From Microbacterium sp. 1.5R (GTDB taxonomy: Bacteria > Actinomycetota > Actinomycetes > Actinomycetales > Microbacteriaceae), in NCBI RefSeq assembly GCF_001889265.1, contig NZ_CP018151.1, positions 2,790,001-2,854,000 on the forward strand: a DNA stretch of 64,000 bases, read 5' to 3'. A program made the translations under genes and the position numbers. Below the pieces are notes generated by a model, which was not told the origin of the DNA, searched no databases, and saw only the letters and a list, made by a program, of their open reading frames with translations. Positions 35,524 to 44,463 of the stretch are shown here, in pieces (within the stretch, counting starts at the first letter, position 1; each line of letters starts with the position of its first letter).

Positions 35524-36570
35524 TCACCAGGCCTCCGGCACTCCCGCCAGCAGTTCGGCGAAGGCCTCGGCCGCGGTCGCATGACCGGCCAGCGCCGCGC
35601 CCTGACCCATCCAGAGCGACTGCAGCTCGCCGAGGTTCTGCTCGCCCGCTGCCGCGCGGAATCGGCCGGTGAGCCAGTTCTGCATCGGGAACGGGGCGAT
35701 CGTCCCGCTCGCCTCGATCGCCCGCACCGCGCGGTTGCGGGTGCCGCGGGCGAGGCGTCCGCTCATCGCCTTCGTGAGAACGGTGCCGTCGGCGGCGGTG
35801 GAGCGGATGGCGTCGCGATGCGCCTGGTTCGCCGCCGACTCCGCCGTCGCGAGGAAGGCCGTGCCGACCTGCACGGCTGACGCTCCGAGCGCGAACGCGG
35901 CGGCGACGCCGCGCCTGTCGGCGATGCCGCCGGCCGCGATGACCGGCACATCGACGGCATCCACGACTTGCGGCACGAGTGCGAAGGTCCCGACGAGCGA
36001 TTCCTCGGCCGGACGGAGGAACGACACCCGATGGCCGCCGGCCTCGAAGCCGGTCGCGACGACGGCGTCGACCCCGGCGCCCGCGAGTGCGACGGCTTCG
36101 GCGACGGTCGTCGCGGTTGCCACGACACGGATGCCGCGGCGGTGCGCCTCGTCGACGACGGCCCCGGACGGAACCCCGAAGACGGTGCTCAGCACGGGTG
36201 GTGCCGCTTCGAAGATCGCGTCGAGCTGCTCGTCGAGGGGAGGCAGGTAGCGCTCGGGGCGGGCGGGCACCTCGAGTCCGACCGCGTCGTAGAACGGCTG
36301 CAGCGCCTGCGCGAACACGGTGTGCTGCGGATTCGGCTCGACCTCGTCGCCGGTCGGCAGCCAGATGTTCACCGCGAAAGGACGCGAGGTCGCCTCCCGC
36401 AGAGACGCGATCGTCGCGCCGATGCGGTCGGCGTCGTAGCCGTAGAGCCCATAGCCGCCGAGGCCGCCGGCCTCGCTGACCGCCGCCGTGAGCCCGACGG
36501 AGGAGAGCCCGCCGAACGGACCGAGGATGATGGGGTGTTCGATGCCGAGCAGTGCGCGCAGATCACTCAT
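35524..36570 (-). CDS. Nitronate monooxygenase family flavoprotein
   Basis: A 348-residue FMN-dependent TIM-barrel protein: LRALLGIEHPIILGPFGGLSSVGLTAAVSEAGGLGGYGLYGYDADRI at the N-terminus, ATGFEAGGHRVSF with the catalytic-type His, VPVIAAGGIADRRGVAAAFALGASAVQVGTAFLAT binding the FMN phosphate. It should oxidise nitronates (2-nitropropane dioxygenase family) or a related alpha-carbonyl substrate. ATG 36570 has TAGCCT 6 nt upstream (leaderless). It stands as a single gene, divergent from the DUF6412-YidC pair. Confidence 0.9.
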   Translation of the reverse strand: MSDLRALLGIEHPIILGPFGGLSSVGLTAAVSEAGGLGGYGLYGYDADRIGATIASLREATSRPFAVNIWLPTGDEVEPNPQHTVFAQALQPFYDAVGLEVPARPERYLPPLDEQLDAIFEAAPPVLSTVFGVPSGAVVDEAHRRGIRVVATATTVAEAVALAGAGVDAVVATGFEAGGHRVSFLRPAEESLVGTFALVPQVVDAVDVPVIAAGGIADRRGVAAAFALGASAVQVGTAFLATAESAANQAHRDAIRSTAADGTVLTKAMSGRLARGTRNRAVRAIEASGTIAPFPMQNWLTGRFRAAAGEQNLGELQSLWMGQGAALAGHATAAEAFAELLAGVPEAW

Positions 36571-36673
36571 GCTTCGAGGCTATCTCCGCTCCCCTGCCCC
36601 GAGGCGGGCGCGCGACCGATGCCGCACTCGGATGCCGGTGATAATCTCGGCGTGAGGGATCAGGGAGGCGCGC

Positions 36674-36946
36674 ATGAGCGAATGGTTCGGGCAGATGCTC
36701 GGCTTCGTCGCGGCCGCGCTCGGGGTCATCGCGGTGCCGGATGCCGCGGCACTCGGTGTCGCGATCGCGCTGATCGCCCTGACGACCCTCACGATCGCCG
36801 TGGCGCTGAGCGTCGCACCGCCCTCTCCACGCAGCGCCCCGCACCCGCTGCGGGCGATCGACGTCTCGACCCTGCTCGCCCAGAGCGATCCTGACGCCGC
36901 CGGTCACCCGCGTCCTCGTGCGCCGGGAGTCGCCGTCTCCGCGTAG
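36674..36946 (+). CDS. Small DUF6412-like membrane protein
   Basis: A 90-residue protein with two hydrophobic helices (FGQMLGFVAAALGVIAVPDAAALGVAIALIALTTLTIAVALSV in pieces, about 5-47) and a Pro/Ser-rich C-terminal part. From memory it fits DUF6412, a small actinobacterial family. It sits 62 bp upstream of a YidC-like insertase on the same strand, suggesting a functional pair. GGGAGG lies 6 nt before ATG 36674. No residues suggest catalysis. Confidence 0.72.
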   Translation: MSEWFGQMLGFVAAALGVIAVPDAAALGVAIALIALTTLTIAVALSVAPPSPRSAPHPLRAIDVSTLLAQSDPDAAGHPRPRAPGVAVSA

Positions 36947-37008
36947 TCCGTCCTCGTACGGGACTGCGCGGCTTTCGCCGACCCTTCCCGACACACGAAC
37001 GGACTTCC

Positions 37009-37770
37009 ATGGACATCTTCGCCTTTCCACCCCTGACCTTCCTGCTCGACGCGGCGTACGGCGCCCTTGCCGGGCTCTCCGCACTGCTCGAACCGCTCGC
37101 CGGAGCATCCGCCGCCGCACTCGCCGTGGTGCTCGTCACGCTTCTCGTGCGCGCCCTGCTGATTCCCGTCGGCGTCTCGCAGGCGAAGGCCGAGCAGACC
37201 AGAGCGCGCCTGGCTCCTCGGCTGCGCGAACTGCAACGCCGGCACAAGAAGAATCCCGAGCGCCTGCAGAAGGAGATGCTCGAGCTCTACCGCTCCGAGA
37301 ACACGTCTCCGTTCGCCGGGATGCTGCCGGTCCTCGCTCAGGCGCCGGTCGTCGGCATCCTGTACACGCTGTTCATCCGCCCCGATATCGCCGGGCACCC
37401 GAACGACCTGCTCACGCACGACCTGTTCGGTGCACCGCTGGGCACCAGTTTCGTCTCCGCCGTCTTCGGCGGCACGGCGACGCCGGAGACGCTGTGGGTC
37501 TTCGGTGCGCTGATCGCCGTGATGATCGTGGTGGCCGAGATCACACGACGGGTCTTCCGGCCGGCCGTGGTCGACGACGACTCGCCGCTGAACTCGCCGA
37601 CGATGCTGCGTGTGACCAGCGCTCTGCACTATCTGACGGCCGTCTTCGCGATGTTCGTGCCGCTCGCCGCCGCGCTGTATCTCACCGTGACCGTGGTCTG
37701 GACGCTGGTGCAGCGGATGCTGCTGCGGCGCCGCTATCCGCTGCCCGTGCCTGCTGCGGTCAGCGCCTGA
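37009..37770 (+). CDS. YidC/Oxa1-family membrane protein insertase (second-copy type)
   Basis: A 253-residue membrane protein with five helices in the YidC core arrangement. ALAVVLVTLLVRALLIPVGVSQAKAEQ has the conserved positive residue in the first core helix, next comes a cytoplasmic coiled hairpin LAPRLRELQRRHKKNPERLQKEMLELYRSENTSP, and then FAGMLPVLAQAPVVGILYTLF. It inserts membrane proteins with or without Sec. It is short and not in the rpmH-rnpA-yidC context, so it is likely an accessory paralogue in the DUF6412 operon, with specialised clients. ATG 37009 begins the first hydrophobic helix. Confidence 0.86.
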   Translation: MDIFAFPPLTFLLDAAYGALAGLSALLEPLAGASAAALAVVLVTLLVRALLIPVGVSQAKAEQTRARLAPRLRELQRRHKKNPERLQKEMLELYRSENTSPFAGMLPVLAQAPVVGILYTLFIRPDIAGHPNDLLTHDLFGAPLGTSFVSAVFGGTATPETLWVFGALIAVMIVVAEITRRVFRPAVVDDDSPLNSPTMLRVTSALHYLTAVFAMFVPLAAALYLTVTVVWTLVQRMLLRRRYPLPVPAAVSA

Positions 37771-37782
37771 CGGGTCGGCCGG

Positions 37783-38754
37783 TCATTCGGGCAGCGGGAT
37801 CGGCGCGGTGAAGGGACCGGGCTCGTCGTCGCGGCGGGCGCCGTCGGGCGCGGTCCCGACCTCTCGGGCTGCGGCCGCATCGTCTCGACGACGCTGACGT
37901 CGCACGCCGAGCGTCGTGCCGACGCTCGCCGCCACCACCAGGGCGATCGCGAGCATCCGCAGCGGAGTCGCCGACTGCCCGAGGATCAGCCACCCGGCGA
38001 GCGTCGCGAATGCGGGCTCGAGGCTCAGGAGCACGCCGAACACGCGTTGCGGCAGGCGACGCAGCGCGGCGAGCTCGAAGCTGTAGGGGATCACCGACGA
38101 CAGCACGGCGGTGACCGCGGCGAGTAGCAGCAGCTGCATGTCGCCCGCGACGGTGACCGCGGCCGGCACACCGACCGGGATCAGCAGGATCGCGGCCACG
38201 ACCAGGCCGACCGCGAGTCCGCTGCTGCCGGGGATGATGGCACCCACCCGGGCACTCATCCGGATGTACATGGCCCAGAAGCCGGCGGCGATCAGGATGA
38301 AGACGATCCCGAGCGGATCGAGGGGCTCGGCGCCGATCAGTCCGTCGACGCCGAGCAGCACCATCCCGAGCAGCGCGACCCCCACCCAGGCGGCATCGAC
38401 GAGGCGCCTGGTCAGCACGGCGGCGAGGACGAGCGGCCCGAGGAACTCGATCGCGACGGCCGGACCGAGCGGGATGCGGTCGATCGCGGCATAGAAGAAG
38501 CCGTTCATCGCGGCGAGCGAGACCCCGAACAGCACGGCGGCGAGCCACTGCGACTTCGACCACCGGAATGGTCTCGGGCGCACGATGACGACCAGCAGCA
38601 GCGCCGCGATCGCCACGCGCAGCGAGGTCACACCCCACGGGCCGAGCACCGGGAAGAGCTGGGCCGCGACCGCGGCCCCGAACGGCAGCGACAGACACGA
38701 GCAGACCACGAGCACGACGCCCACGAGCGGACGGGACGGCGTGGACTGCTTCAC
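37783..38754 (-). CDS. EamA/RhtA-like DMT-superfamily exporter
   Basis: A 323-residue membrane protein with ten helices in two EamA repeats (about 10-150 and 160-290). Sequence such as GAAVAAQLFPVLGPWGVTSLRVAIAALLLV and AIDRIPLGPAVAIEFLGPLVLA resembles RhtA, the threonine/homoserine exporter. The second repeat ends LLSLEPAFATLAGWLILGQ. The hydrophilic tail of about 45 residues is Arg/Asp/Pro-rich. Export of amino acids is likely, but the substrate is inferred. GTG 38754 has TAGGCT 6 nt upstream (leaderless). Convergent with the yidC-like gene. Confidence 0.87.
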   Translation of the reverse strand: MKQSTPSRPLVGVVLVVCSCLSLPFGAAVAAQLFPVLGPWGVTSLRVAIAALLLVVIVRPRPFRWSKSQWLAAVLFGVSLAAMNGFFYAAIDRIPLGPAVAIEFLGPLVLAAVLTRRLVDAAWVGVALLGMVLLGVDGLIGAEPLDPLGIVFILIAAGFWAMYIRMSARVGAIIPGSSGLAVGLVVAAILLIPVGVPAAVTVAGDMQLLLLAAVTAVLSSVIPYSFELAALRRLPQRVFGVLLSLEPAFATLAGWLILGQSATPLRMLAIALVVAASVGTTLGVRRQRRRDDAAAAREVGTAPDGARRDDEPGPFTAPIPLPE

Positions 38755-38798
38755 CCAGCCAGCCTACGGCGCGCGCGGATGCCGACGAACCGGCCCCG

Positions 38799-39683
38799 TC
38801 AGAGGTGCTTGCCGCCGGTGACCGCGAGCACGGCGCCGGAGGTGTACGACGACTCCGCCGACGCGAGGTACACGTAGGCGCCGGCGAGCTCTGCGGGCTG
38901 TCCGGCCCGGCCGAGAGGCGTGTCGGATCCGAAGGTCTTCACCCGTTCGTCCGACCAGCCGGTGGCCGGGATCAGCGGCGTCCAGATGGGGCCGGGAGCG
39001 ACGGCGTTCACGCGGATGCCGCGCTCTCCCGCCTCCTCGGCGAGCGCCTTGACGAACGCGACCTGCGCCGCCTTGGTCATCGCGTAGTCGATGAGGTTGG
39101 GCGACGGCTCGAAGGCCTGCACGGACGACGTGACGATGATGCTGGAGCCGGACTCCAGATGCGGGTACGCGGCCCTGGCCGAGTACAGCAGGCCGAAGAG
39201 GTTGGTCTCGAACACGCGGCGGAGGCGGTCGGTCTCGAGATTCTCGAAGCCGTCGATGTCGTGCTGGTACGCGGCGTTCAGCACCAGGATGTCGAGGCCG
39301 CCGAGGGCGCTCCGCGTCTCGGTCACCACCTCGGTGGCGAAGGCCTCGTCGCGGACGTCGCCGGCGAGGCTCAGCCCCTGGCGGCCTTCCGCGCGCACGA
39401 GGTCGATGGTCTCGTCGGCATCCGCCTGCTCCTCCGGCATGTGCACGATCGCCACGTCGGCTCCCTCGCGGGCGAAGGCGATCGCGACGGCTCGGCCGAT
39501 TCCGGAATCCCCGCCGGTGATCAGGGCTCGCCGCCCCTCGAGACGCCCGTGGCCCACGTACGACTCCTCGCCGTGGTCCGGAGTCGGGCGCATGTCGTCG
39601 GTCAGTCCCGGCTGGTTCTGCTGCTGACCGGGGAATTCCTCGTCGCGGTGCTGGCTGCGGGGGTCGGGGGTGCTGTCTGCCAT
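38799..39683 (-). CDS. SDR-family oxidoreductase (YhdF-like)
   Basis: A 294-residue SDR with a 45-residue hydrophilic N-terminal extension (RDEEFPGQQQNQPGLTDDM) typical of the YhdF/YtiB stress-type group. Cofactor motif ALITGGDSGIGRAVAIAFAREGADVAIVH, then LVLNAAYQ, catalytic IIVTSSVQAFEPSPNLIDYAMTKAAQVAF (Ser, YxxxK), and the C-terminal GAVLAVTGGKHL. It reduces an unknown aldehyde/ketone with NAD(P)H. ATG 39683 is preceded by GAGGAGACACC, giving the ribosome site; a longer frame would add about 35 unrelated residues. Confidence 0.88.
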   Translation of the reverse strand: MADSTPDPRSQHRDEEFPGQQQNQPGLTDDMRPTPDHGEESYVGHGRLEGRRALITGGDSGIGRAVAIAFAREGADVAIVHMPEEQADADETIDLVRAEGRQGLSLAGDVRDEAFATEVVTETRSALGGLDILVLNAAYQHDIDGFENLETDRLRRVFETNLFGLLYSARAAYPHLESGSSIIVTSSVQAFEPSPNLIDYAMTKAAQVAFVKALAEEAGERGIRVNAVAPGPIWTPLIPATGWSDERVKTFGSDTPLGRAGQPAELAGAYVYLASAESSYTSGAVLAVTGGKHL

Positions 39684-39836
39684 GGTGTCTCCTCTTCCTC
39701 GCGACTCGCCATCATCGTGCGTGGCCTGAGTCGGGCGTCCAACGAGACTCGCGGCCCGTCGGCGCCCTCGGGAGGGGGTTGACAATCGACACCTCGATCG
39801 ACGATCGGAGTGCGACAGGTGAATGGCTCAGGCCGC

Positions 39837-40187
39837 TCAGGCCCCGGGAGCGGTAGGCTCGTCGTCGGCCGGCGCGACGGGGCCGGACGTGTCCTGTGGC
39901 TCGGGAACGAGATACAGCCCGCTCGGCGCGTTCGCGGTGAAGGCGAGCGCCTCGATCCAGGCGCGGTTGATCGACGGCTGCCTGCTGCCGAAGTACTTGA
40001 AGACGAGCGAGCTGCCCGGCTGCACCCACACCGTCGTGCGGCCGCCGCCGACGCTCGCGTCTTCGCGCCAGCTGAACGGGAACGGCTCGGCGCGTCGCAG
40101 CTTGGCGGTCATCACGAGCTGCAGGTGGGTGAGGGCGCGATCCTCGATCTCGGTCTTCACGCTGCCCTCGTAGATGAACTTGCCCAT
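39837..40187 (-). CDS. DUF7882-like small protein
   Basis: A 116-residue protein: MGKFIYEGSVKTEIEDRALTHLQLVMTAKLRR in pieces, followed by PFPFSWREDASVGGGRTTVWVQPGSSLVFKYFGSRQPSINRAWIEALAFTANAPSGLYLVPEP. I recall this as a Microbacteriaceae family formerly mislabelled ATP-dependent DNA ligase and now DUF7882; no ligase motif (KxDG) is present. Function is unknown. GAGGAGAGGGCGA precedes the ATG. It lies between the SDR gene and the divergent FHA gene; the 171-bp gap holds both promoters, but no clear boxes were found. Confidence 0.75.
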   Translation of the reverse strand: MGKFIYEGSVKTEIEDRALTHLQLVMTAKLRRAEPFPFSWREDASVGGGRTTVWVQPGSSLVFKYFGSRQPSINRAWIEALAFTANAPSGLYLVPEPQDTSGPVAPADDEPTAPGA

Positions 40188-40358
40188 TCGCCCTCTCCTC
40201 TGGTGTGCAGGTCTTCGTCATGCAGTTTATGGGACCGCAGGCCCTCGATGCGTCGGCCCGAGCGGGCTGTCCAGACGGGGTCGGAGCGGGCCGAAGTCAA
40301 CCCCCTGCGTGCGGATCCCTTCGCCGATATCCTGGCAGGAACCGCGAGGAGACCCACC

Positions 40359-40880
40359 ATGAACGCACGACACATCGACGACCGTTCCGATGAGGGCTAC
40401 ACCCCCACGACCACTCACGCCGAGTTCGGCGAGGGCAACCCGCGCCTGCGCGTCACGCGCGACGGCGAGCGCGCCGAGTTCGCCCTCGAGGTCGACGTGG
40501 TGCGCATCGGCTCCGCTGCCGACAACGAGCTGCGGCTCGACGGCGCCGACCCCGTGCACGCCACGATCACTCACGACGACCGTGACGAGTACGTCCTCGA
40601 ACTCCACGGCGAGGGCGAGATGAACAGCAACCCCGACGCCACCGCCACCCACCCCGGCGATCGCACCCAGACGCTGCGCACCGGCGCACGCTTCACCGTC
40701 GGCGAGTGGGAGCTGGTCTACGCACGCGACGAGTTCGCCGACCACGGGCGCCCGTACGGCGGACGCCTCGGCGGCGAGTACTCCGACCAGCCGTTGCAGC
40801 CCCCGCGGCCCGACTACTCCGACGAGGCGACCATCGAGTCCGACGCCCCGACGCACGCGGACTCCGCCGAAGAGAAGTGA
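40359..40880 (+). CDS. FHA-domain-like protein
   Basis: A 173-residue protein with an FHA-like core at about residues 26-110: LRVTRDGERAEFALEVDVVRIGSAADNELRLDGADPVHATITHDDRDEYVLELHG in pieces. The RIG and VHATI elements align with the phosphothreonine-binding loops, but the usual Ser of the SxxH loop is a Pro here, so binding may differ. The C-terminal tail is Asp/Glu/Pro-rich. It probably links to Ser/Thr kinase signalling. GAGGAGACCCACC precedes ATG 40359. Its stop overlaps the cinA GTG by 4 nt. Confidence 0.8.
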   Translation: MNARHIDDRSDEGYTPTTTHAEFGEGNPRLRVTRDGERAEFALEVDVVRIGSAADNELRLDGADPVHATITHDDRDEYVLELHGEGEMNSNPDATATHPGDRTQTLRTGARFTVGEWELVYARDEFADHGRPYGGRLGGEYSDQPLQPPRPDYSDEATIESDAPTHADSAEEK

Positions 40881-41455
40881 CAGCAGAGCAGTCACCGCTG
40901 GACCGCGTCAGCGACGTCGCCGCTGAGCGCGGACTGCGCATCGCCGTGGTCGAATCCCTGACCTCGGGACGTCTGGCGAGCACGATCGGCGCGGGCGCCG
41001 ACGCCGGTTCGTGGTTCGCCGGCGGCATCGTGGCCTACCTCACCGATGTGAAGGAGAGCCTGCTCGGACTCACGCCCGGAACGGATCCGTGCTCCCCCGA
41101 GTGCGCCGAGCATCTCGCCGCGAGCGCACTGCGGCTGTTCGACGCCGACGTCTGCATCTCGACAACGGGGGTCGGCGGGCCCGATCCTGAAGGCGGGCAC
41201 GAGCCCGGCACCGTCTACGTCGGATGGGCCACGGCCGACGGGGTCGGTCACCGCAGGCTGGCGCTCAGCGGCGATCCGCAGGAGGTCCTCGACGAGACGG
41301 TCGACACCGCCATGCGGCTGCTCGCGTTCCATGCCGAGGGCATCCGCCCTGCGGGACCGCGGCGCTCGGGACCGGAGTCTTCGGCATCCGCGGCTGCCGA
41401 AGACGACGCCGAAGACGACGCCGAGGAAGGTGGCGCGGCAGAGCCCACGGCCTGA
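40877..41455 (+). CDS. pncC: CinA C-terminal domain nicotinamide-nucleotide amidohydrolase
   Basis: A 192-residue stand-alone PncC domain: RIAVVESLTSGRLASTIGAGADAGSWFAGGIVAYLTDVKESLLGL, then VCISTTGVGGPDPEGGHEPGTVYVGWA. It deamidates NMN to NaMN in pyridine-nucleotide recycling. The N-terminal MoCF-like domain of full CinA is absent. The last 30 residues are an Asp/Glu-rich tail (AAEDDAEDDAEEGG). The GTG start overlaps the FHA stop, so the genes are coupled. Confidence 0.9.
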   Translation: MTAEQSPLDRVSDVAAERGLRIAVVESLTSGRLASTIGAGADAGSWFAGGIVAYLTDVKESLLGLTPGTDPCSPECAEHLAASALRLFDADVCISTTGVGGPDPEGGHEPGTVYVGWATADGVGHRRLALSGDPQEVLDETVDTAMRLLAFHAEGIRPAGPRRSGPESSASAAAEDDAEDDAEEGGAAEPTA

Positions 41456-41488
41456 GCCCTGGCTCTTCTGCGCTCGACCCGTCTCCCG

Positions 41489-42577
41489 TCAGCGTCCGGG
41501 TACGACGCCGATGCGCAACGGCGCGCCGGGAGCGGATGCCGCGGTGATGGCCTCGTCGAGGTCGGCGAGCTGCCGCACTTCGCCGACCGCGTCCACGAAC
41601 GGGTAGGCGCGTCCTCGTCCTGCGAGGAATGCGACAGCCTCGGCGAGCTCCGATCCCGTGTAGTTGTGCACGCCGGTGACGGTCACCAGCCGGCGAACGA
41701 TGCTCTCGGCGTCGAGGGGCACCGGCTCGGCAGGGAAGACGCTCCCGACCAGCACGACCGTGCCCCCGGTGGCGACGCCGGTGAGCGCCTCGGCCACGGC
41801 ATGCCCCGAGGCCTCGATCACGACATCCGGATCACGATCGATCGGACCGGCGCCGAAGCGTGCGGCCAGAGCCAGCCGTTCGGGTGCGGGGTCGAGCACC
41901 TCGACCGTCGCGCCGTGCTCCACCGCGATCGCCGCGGCCGAGAGCCCGACGAGTCCGGCTCCGTGGATGTGGACGGTCGCGCCGTCGAGGTCGTGATCGC
42001 GCGCAGCCCGGGCGACGGCGGCCCAGGCGGTCGCGGTCGCGCACGATGCCGGAGCGAGCACCGCGGCCGGCAGGGACTCGGGCACCCGCACGATCGCCGT
42101 GCCCGCCCGCACCTGGACGTGCGAGCCGAACGCGCCGGTGAGGTCGCCGTGCACGCCGATGCGGTCATGACCGTACTTGCCGAGCGTGCGGCACTTCTGC
42201 GGCACACCCTGGGCGCACCTGTCGCAGGTGCCGCACGAGATCGTGACCGACCAGACGATCCGATCCCCGATGCGCACGGGGACGCCGTCGACCGTCGAGG
42301 CCCCGCCGTCGCCCAGGGCGATCACACGTCCGACGCTCTCGTGTCCGAGCACCAACGGCACCGGGGCGGACCGACGTCCGTGCACGGTGTGGACGTCGGA
42401 CCCGCAGATCGTCGACATCTCGACGGCGACGAGCACGTCGTGCTCACCGAGCGCGACACCGGGCACGGCGATCATCTCGTGCGGGTGGCCCTCACCGATC
42501 CACACCATCGCTGTGGCCGCGGGCCGCAGGGCCACGTCGCGACGGTGGCCGGGAGGACGGATCAGCAGAGTTCCCAT
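41489..42577 (-). CDS. Zinc-dependent alcohol dehydrogenase of the phosphonate operon
   Basis: A 362-residue MDR dehydrogenase. Catalytic zinc ligands are in MSTICGSDVHTVHG and VLGHESVGRV; structural zinc is held by the four-Cys lobe CGTCDRCAQGVPQKC. The Rossmann part has VHIHGAGLVGLSAAAIAVEHGATVEVLD. It belongs to the type seen with PhnCDE transporters (TIGR03366-like, from memory). As the last gene of the phn operon, 9 bp after the HAD hydrolase, it probably oxidises or reduces the aldehyde released by C-P cleavage, or a hydroxy-phosphonate. Substrate inferred. Confidence 0.87.
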   Translation of the reverse strand: MGTLLIRPPGHRRDVALRPAATAMVWIGEGHPHEMIAVPGVALGEHDVLVAVEMSTICGSDVHTVHGRRSAPVPLVLGHESVGRVIALGDGGASTVDGVPVRIGDRIVWSVTISCGTCDRCAQGVPQKCRTLGKYGHDRIGVHGDLTGAFGSHVQVRAGTAIVRVPESLPAAVLAPASCATATAWAAVARAARDHDLDGATVHIHGAGLVGLSAAAIAVEHGATVEVLDPAPERLALAARFGAGPIDRDPDVVIEASGHAVAEALTGVATGGTVVLVGSVFPAEPVPLDAESIVRRLVTVTGVHNYTGSELAEAVAFLAGRGRAYPFVDAVGEVRQLADLDEAITAASAPGAPLRIGVVPGR

Positions 42578-42586
42578 GTCAGGGCC

Positions 42587-43318
42587 TCAGACCGTGGGCA
42601 CGAGAGGGAGCAGCCCGCGCTCGGTGAGCGTGCCGCGAAGATGCGTCACGTCCTCGAGCACGACGTCGGCACCGGCGAGCTCGAGCGCGCCCGCGTCGTG
42701 GGCGCCCGTCAGGACGCCGGCGACGAGACCGGCGCCTGCGCGGCGGCCCGACTCGACGTCGCTGATCGTGTCTCCGGCGACAGCGACAGCGGCGACCGAC
42801 GAGGTCTGCGTGCGGATCAGCGCCGCGAGCACGAGATCGGGTGCCGGACGCCCGCGCCCGGCGTCGACCGGCGAGAGGGCGAGGTCGATGAGCCCGCGCC
42901 AGCCCAGACCGTCGATCAGCGCATCGCGGGTGACCGGCGCGAATCCCGTCGTGAGCACGACCCTCAGACCGGCGTCCTTCAGCCCCTGGATCGCATCGGC
43001 CGCCCCGGGGATCTCGGTGACCCCCTGCTCGGCCACGATCTCGGCGTAGGCGCCTTCGAATGCGGCCGTCGCGCGCTCGGCGGCGGCACGGTCTCCTCCC
43101 GCGAGGTGCGTGAAGACCTCGATCTTGGACTGCCCCATGGTGGCGCGCACGTGCGCGAGCGCGTCGTCCCACGGCATCCGATCGGCGACGCCGGTGCGTT
43201 CGGCGGCGCGCTGGAACGCCGTCTCGACGACCCCGTCGTCGAGCACCGTCGTGCCGGCCATGTCGAGCACGATGAGTTCGAGCGCCGGTGCCGGAGCTGC
43301 GTCGAGCTGAGTGGTCAT
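42587..43318 (-). CDS. Phosphonatase-like HAD hydrolase (PhnX-related)
   Basis: A 243-residue HAD enzyme. The nucleophile loop is LIVLDMAGTTVLDDGVV (Asp in DMAGTT, as in PhnX DxAGTT). In the cap, ATMGQSKIEVFTHL keeps the MGxxK lysine that forms the Schiff base with phosphonoacetaldehyde. VVLTTGFAP is motif II and VAVAGDTISDVESGRRAG motif IV. It should split phosphonoacetaldehyde (or a close relative) into acetaldehyde and phosphate. It overlaps the FAD oxidoreductase gene by 4 nt. It fits the TIGR03351 phosphonatase-like group. Confidence 0.88.
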   Translation of the reverse strand: MTTQLDAAPAPALELIVLDMAGTTVLDDGVVETAFQRAAERTGVADRMPWDDALAHVRATMGQSKIEVFTHLAGGDRAAAERATAAFEGAYAEIVAEQGVTEIPGAADAIQGLKDAGLRVVLTTGFAPVTRDALIDGLGWRGLIDLALSPVDAGRGRPAPDLVLAALIRTQTSSVAAVAVAGDTISDVESGRRAGAGLVAGVLTGAHDAGALELAGADVVLEDVTHLRGTLTERGLLPLVPTV

Positions 43319-44463
43319 GGGGTTCCTTCCATTGCAGTTGTCCACCCGAAGGCGGCGGTGAGATTCTCTTCGGCGAGCCCCAGACCCGTGGTCATTCCGA
43401 TGCCGGTGGTCGCGGCGAGCACCAGCACCCCCTCGTCGACCGTGTCGATGAGGAAGTCCTTCGACGCCTTCGCATACACGCCCTGCCAGCGCTCCAGCAC
43501 CCGTGGGGTCGGCATCTCGAACAGCGCCTCCGCCTCGGCGAGGAACGCCGTGAACGCGGCCTCGGGTTGGAACGGCTCCGGCGCGGTCGATGTGGCGTGC
43601 GAGTCGCCGATGATGAGCGTGCCGTCCGGCAGCTGCGTGTACATCTGATTGAGATCGAGCGCGGCGAGGTCCGGACGCTCCGAATGCAGGCGATCGCGGA
43701 GCGCGGCGGTGGCGGCACCGTCGGCGAAGCGTCCGTAGCGGACGAGCGACCACCCGGTCAGCAGCGGGGCGGAGAGCGGATGCCGGAGACTCACCGCTGC
43801 ACGCATCATGTCGAGAGCGCACCGGACGACGCCTGACCGTTCCGCCACCTCCGGCAGCAGCTGGTCGATGTCGTGATTCGCCGCGACGACGACCGCGCCT
43901 GTGGTGATCGCGCCTCTCGTCGTCTCGACGCGGCGTCCGGCGACGGAGGTCGCCGCCGTGCGGAAGCGGAAGTCGACGCCCAGTCCTGTGAGGTGCCGCA
44001 CGATCGCCGCGGCGGCGGTGCGCGGATCGGTCTGCAGGTCGGTCTCGATGTGCGCTCCGCCGAGGAGTCCCCGGCGACGGAGCGGGGCGAGGCGCAGCAG
44101 CGCATCCGCATCGAGCATCCGGATGCCGCCATCGGCCGCCGCCTGCTCGAGCACGGCGATCTCGTCGGCGTGGCGGGCGGCGACCAGCGTCCCCGACTCG
44201 CGGATCCAGAACCCTGCATCCTGAGCGAGGCGCAGCCACAGGTCTCTGGACAGGTCCGCGTAGCGCCGGGCCTCCCCCGTCTGCGCGCCGATGCAGAGGT
44301 GGCCGAAGTTGCGGATCGTCGCGCCGACGGGAGCATCCGCTCTGTCGACGACGATGACGCTCAGACCCCGTCGCACCGCCGCGTACGCGGCGCCGAGGCC
44401 GATGATCCCCGAGCCGACGACCACGAGGTCGACGGAGTCGGTCGAGCCGGCGCGGCCGCTCAT
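43315..44463 (-). CDS. FAD-dependent oxidoreductase of phosphonate clusters (TIGR03364-like)
   Basis: A 382-residue DAO-type flavoprotein. The dinucleotide-binding VDLVVVGSGIIGLGAAYAAVRRGLSVIVVDRAD is at about 11-43, followed by ATIRNFGHLCIGAQTGEARRYADLSRDLW. The C-terminal ATTGIGMTTGLGLAEEN closes the FAD site. Relatives (glycine oxidase-like) oxidise amines to imines with O2. In this operon it is the natural candidate to convert 2-aminoethylphosphonate or its N-methyl form to phosphonoacetaldehyde, replacing PhnW. ATG 44463 overlaps the phnE stop by 4 nt. Confidence 0.87.
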   Translation of the reverse strand: MSGRAGSTDSVDLVVVGSGIIGLGAAYAAVRRGLSVIVVDRADAPVGATIRNFGHLCIGAQTGEARRYADLSRDLWLRLAQDAGFWIRESGTLVAARHADEIAVLEQAAADGGIRMLDADALLRLAPLRRRGLLGGAHIETDLQTDPRTAAAAIVRHLTGLGVDFRFRTAATSVAGRRVETTRGAITTGAVVVAANHDIDQLLPEVAERSGVVRCALDMMRAAVSLRHPLSAPLLTGWSLVRYGRFADGAATAALRDRLHSERPDLAALDLNQMYTQLPDGTLIIGDSHATSTAPEPFQPEAAFTAFLAEAEALFEMPTPRVLERWQGVYAKASKDFLIDTVDEGVLVLAATTGIGMTTGLGLAEENLTAAFGWTTAMEGTP

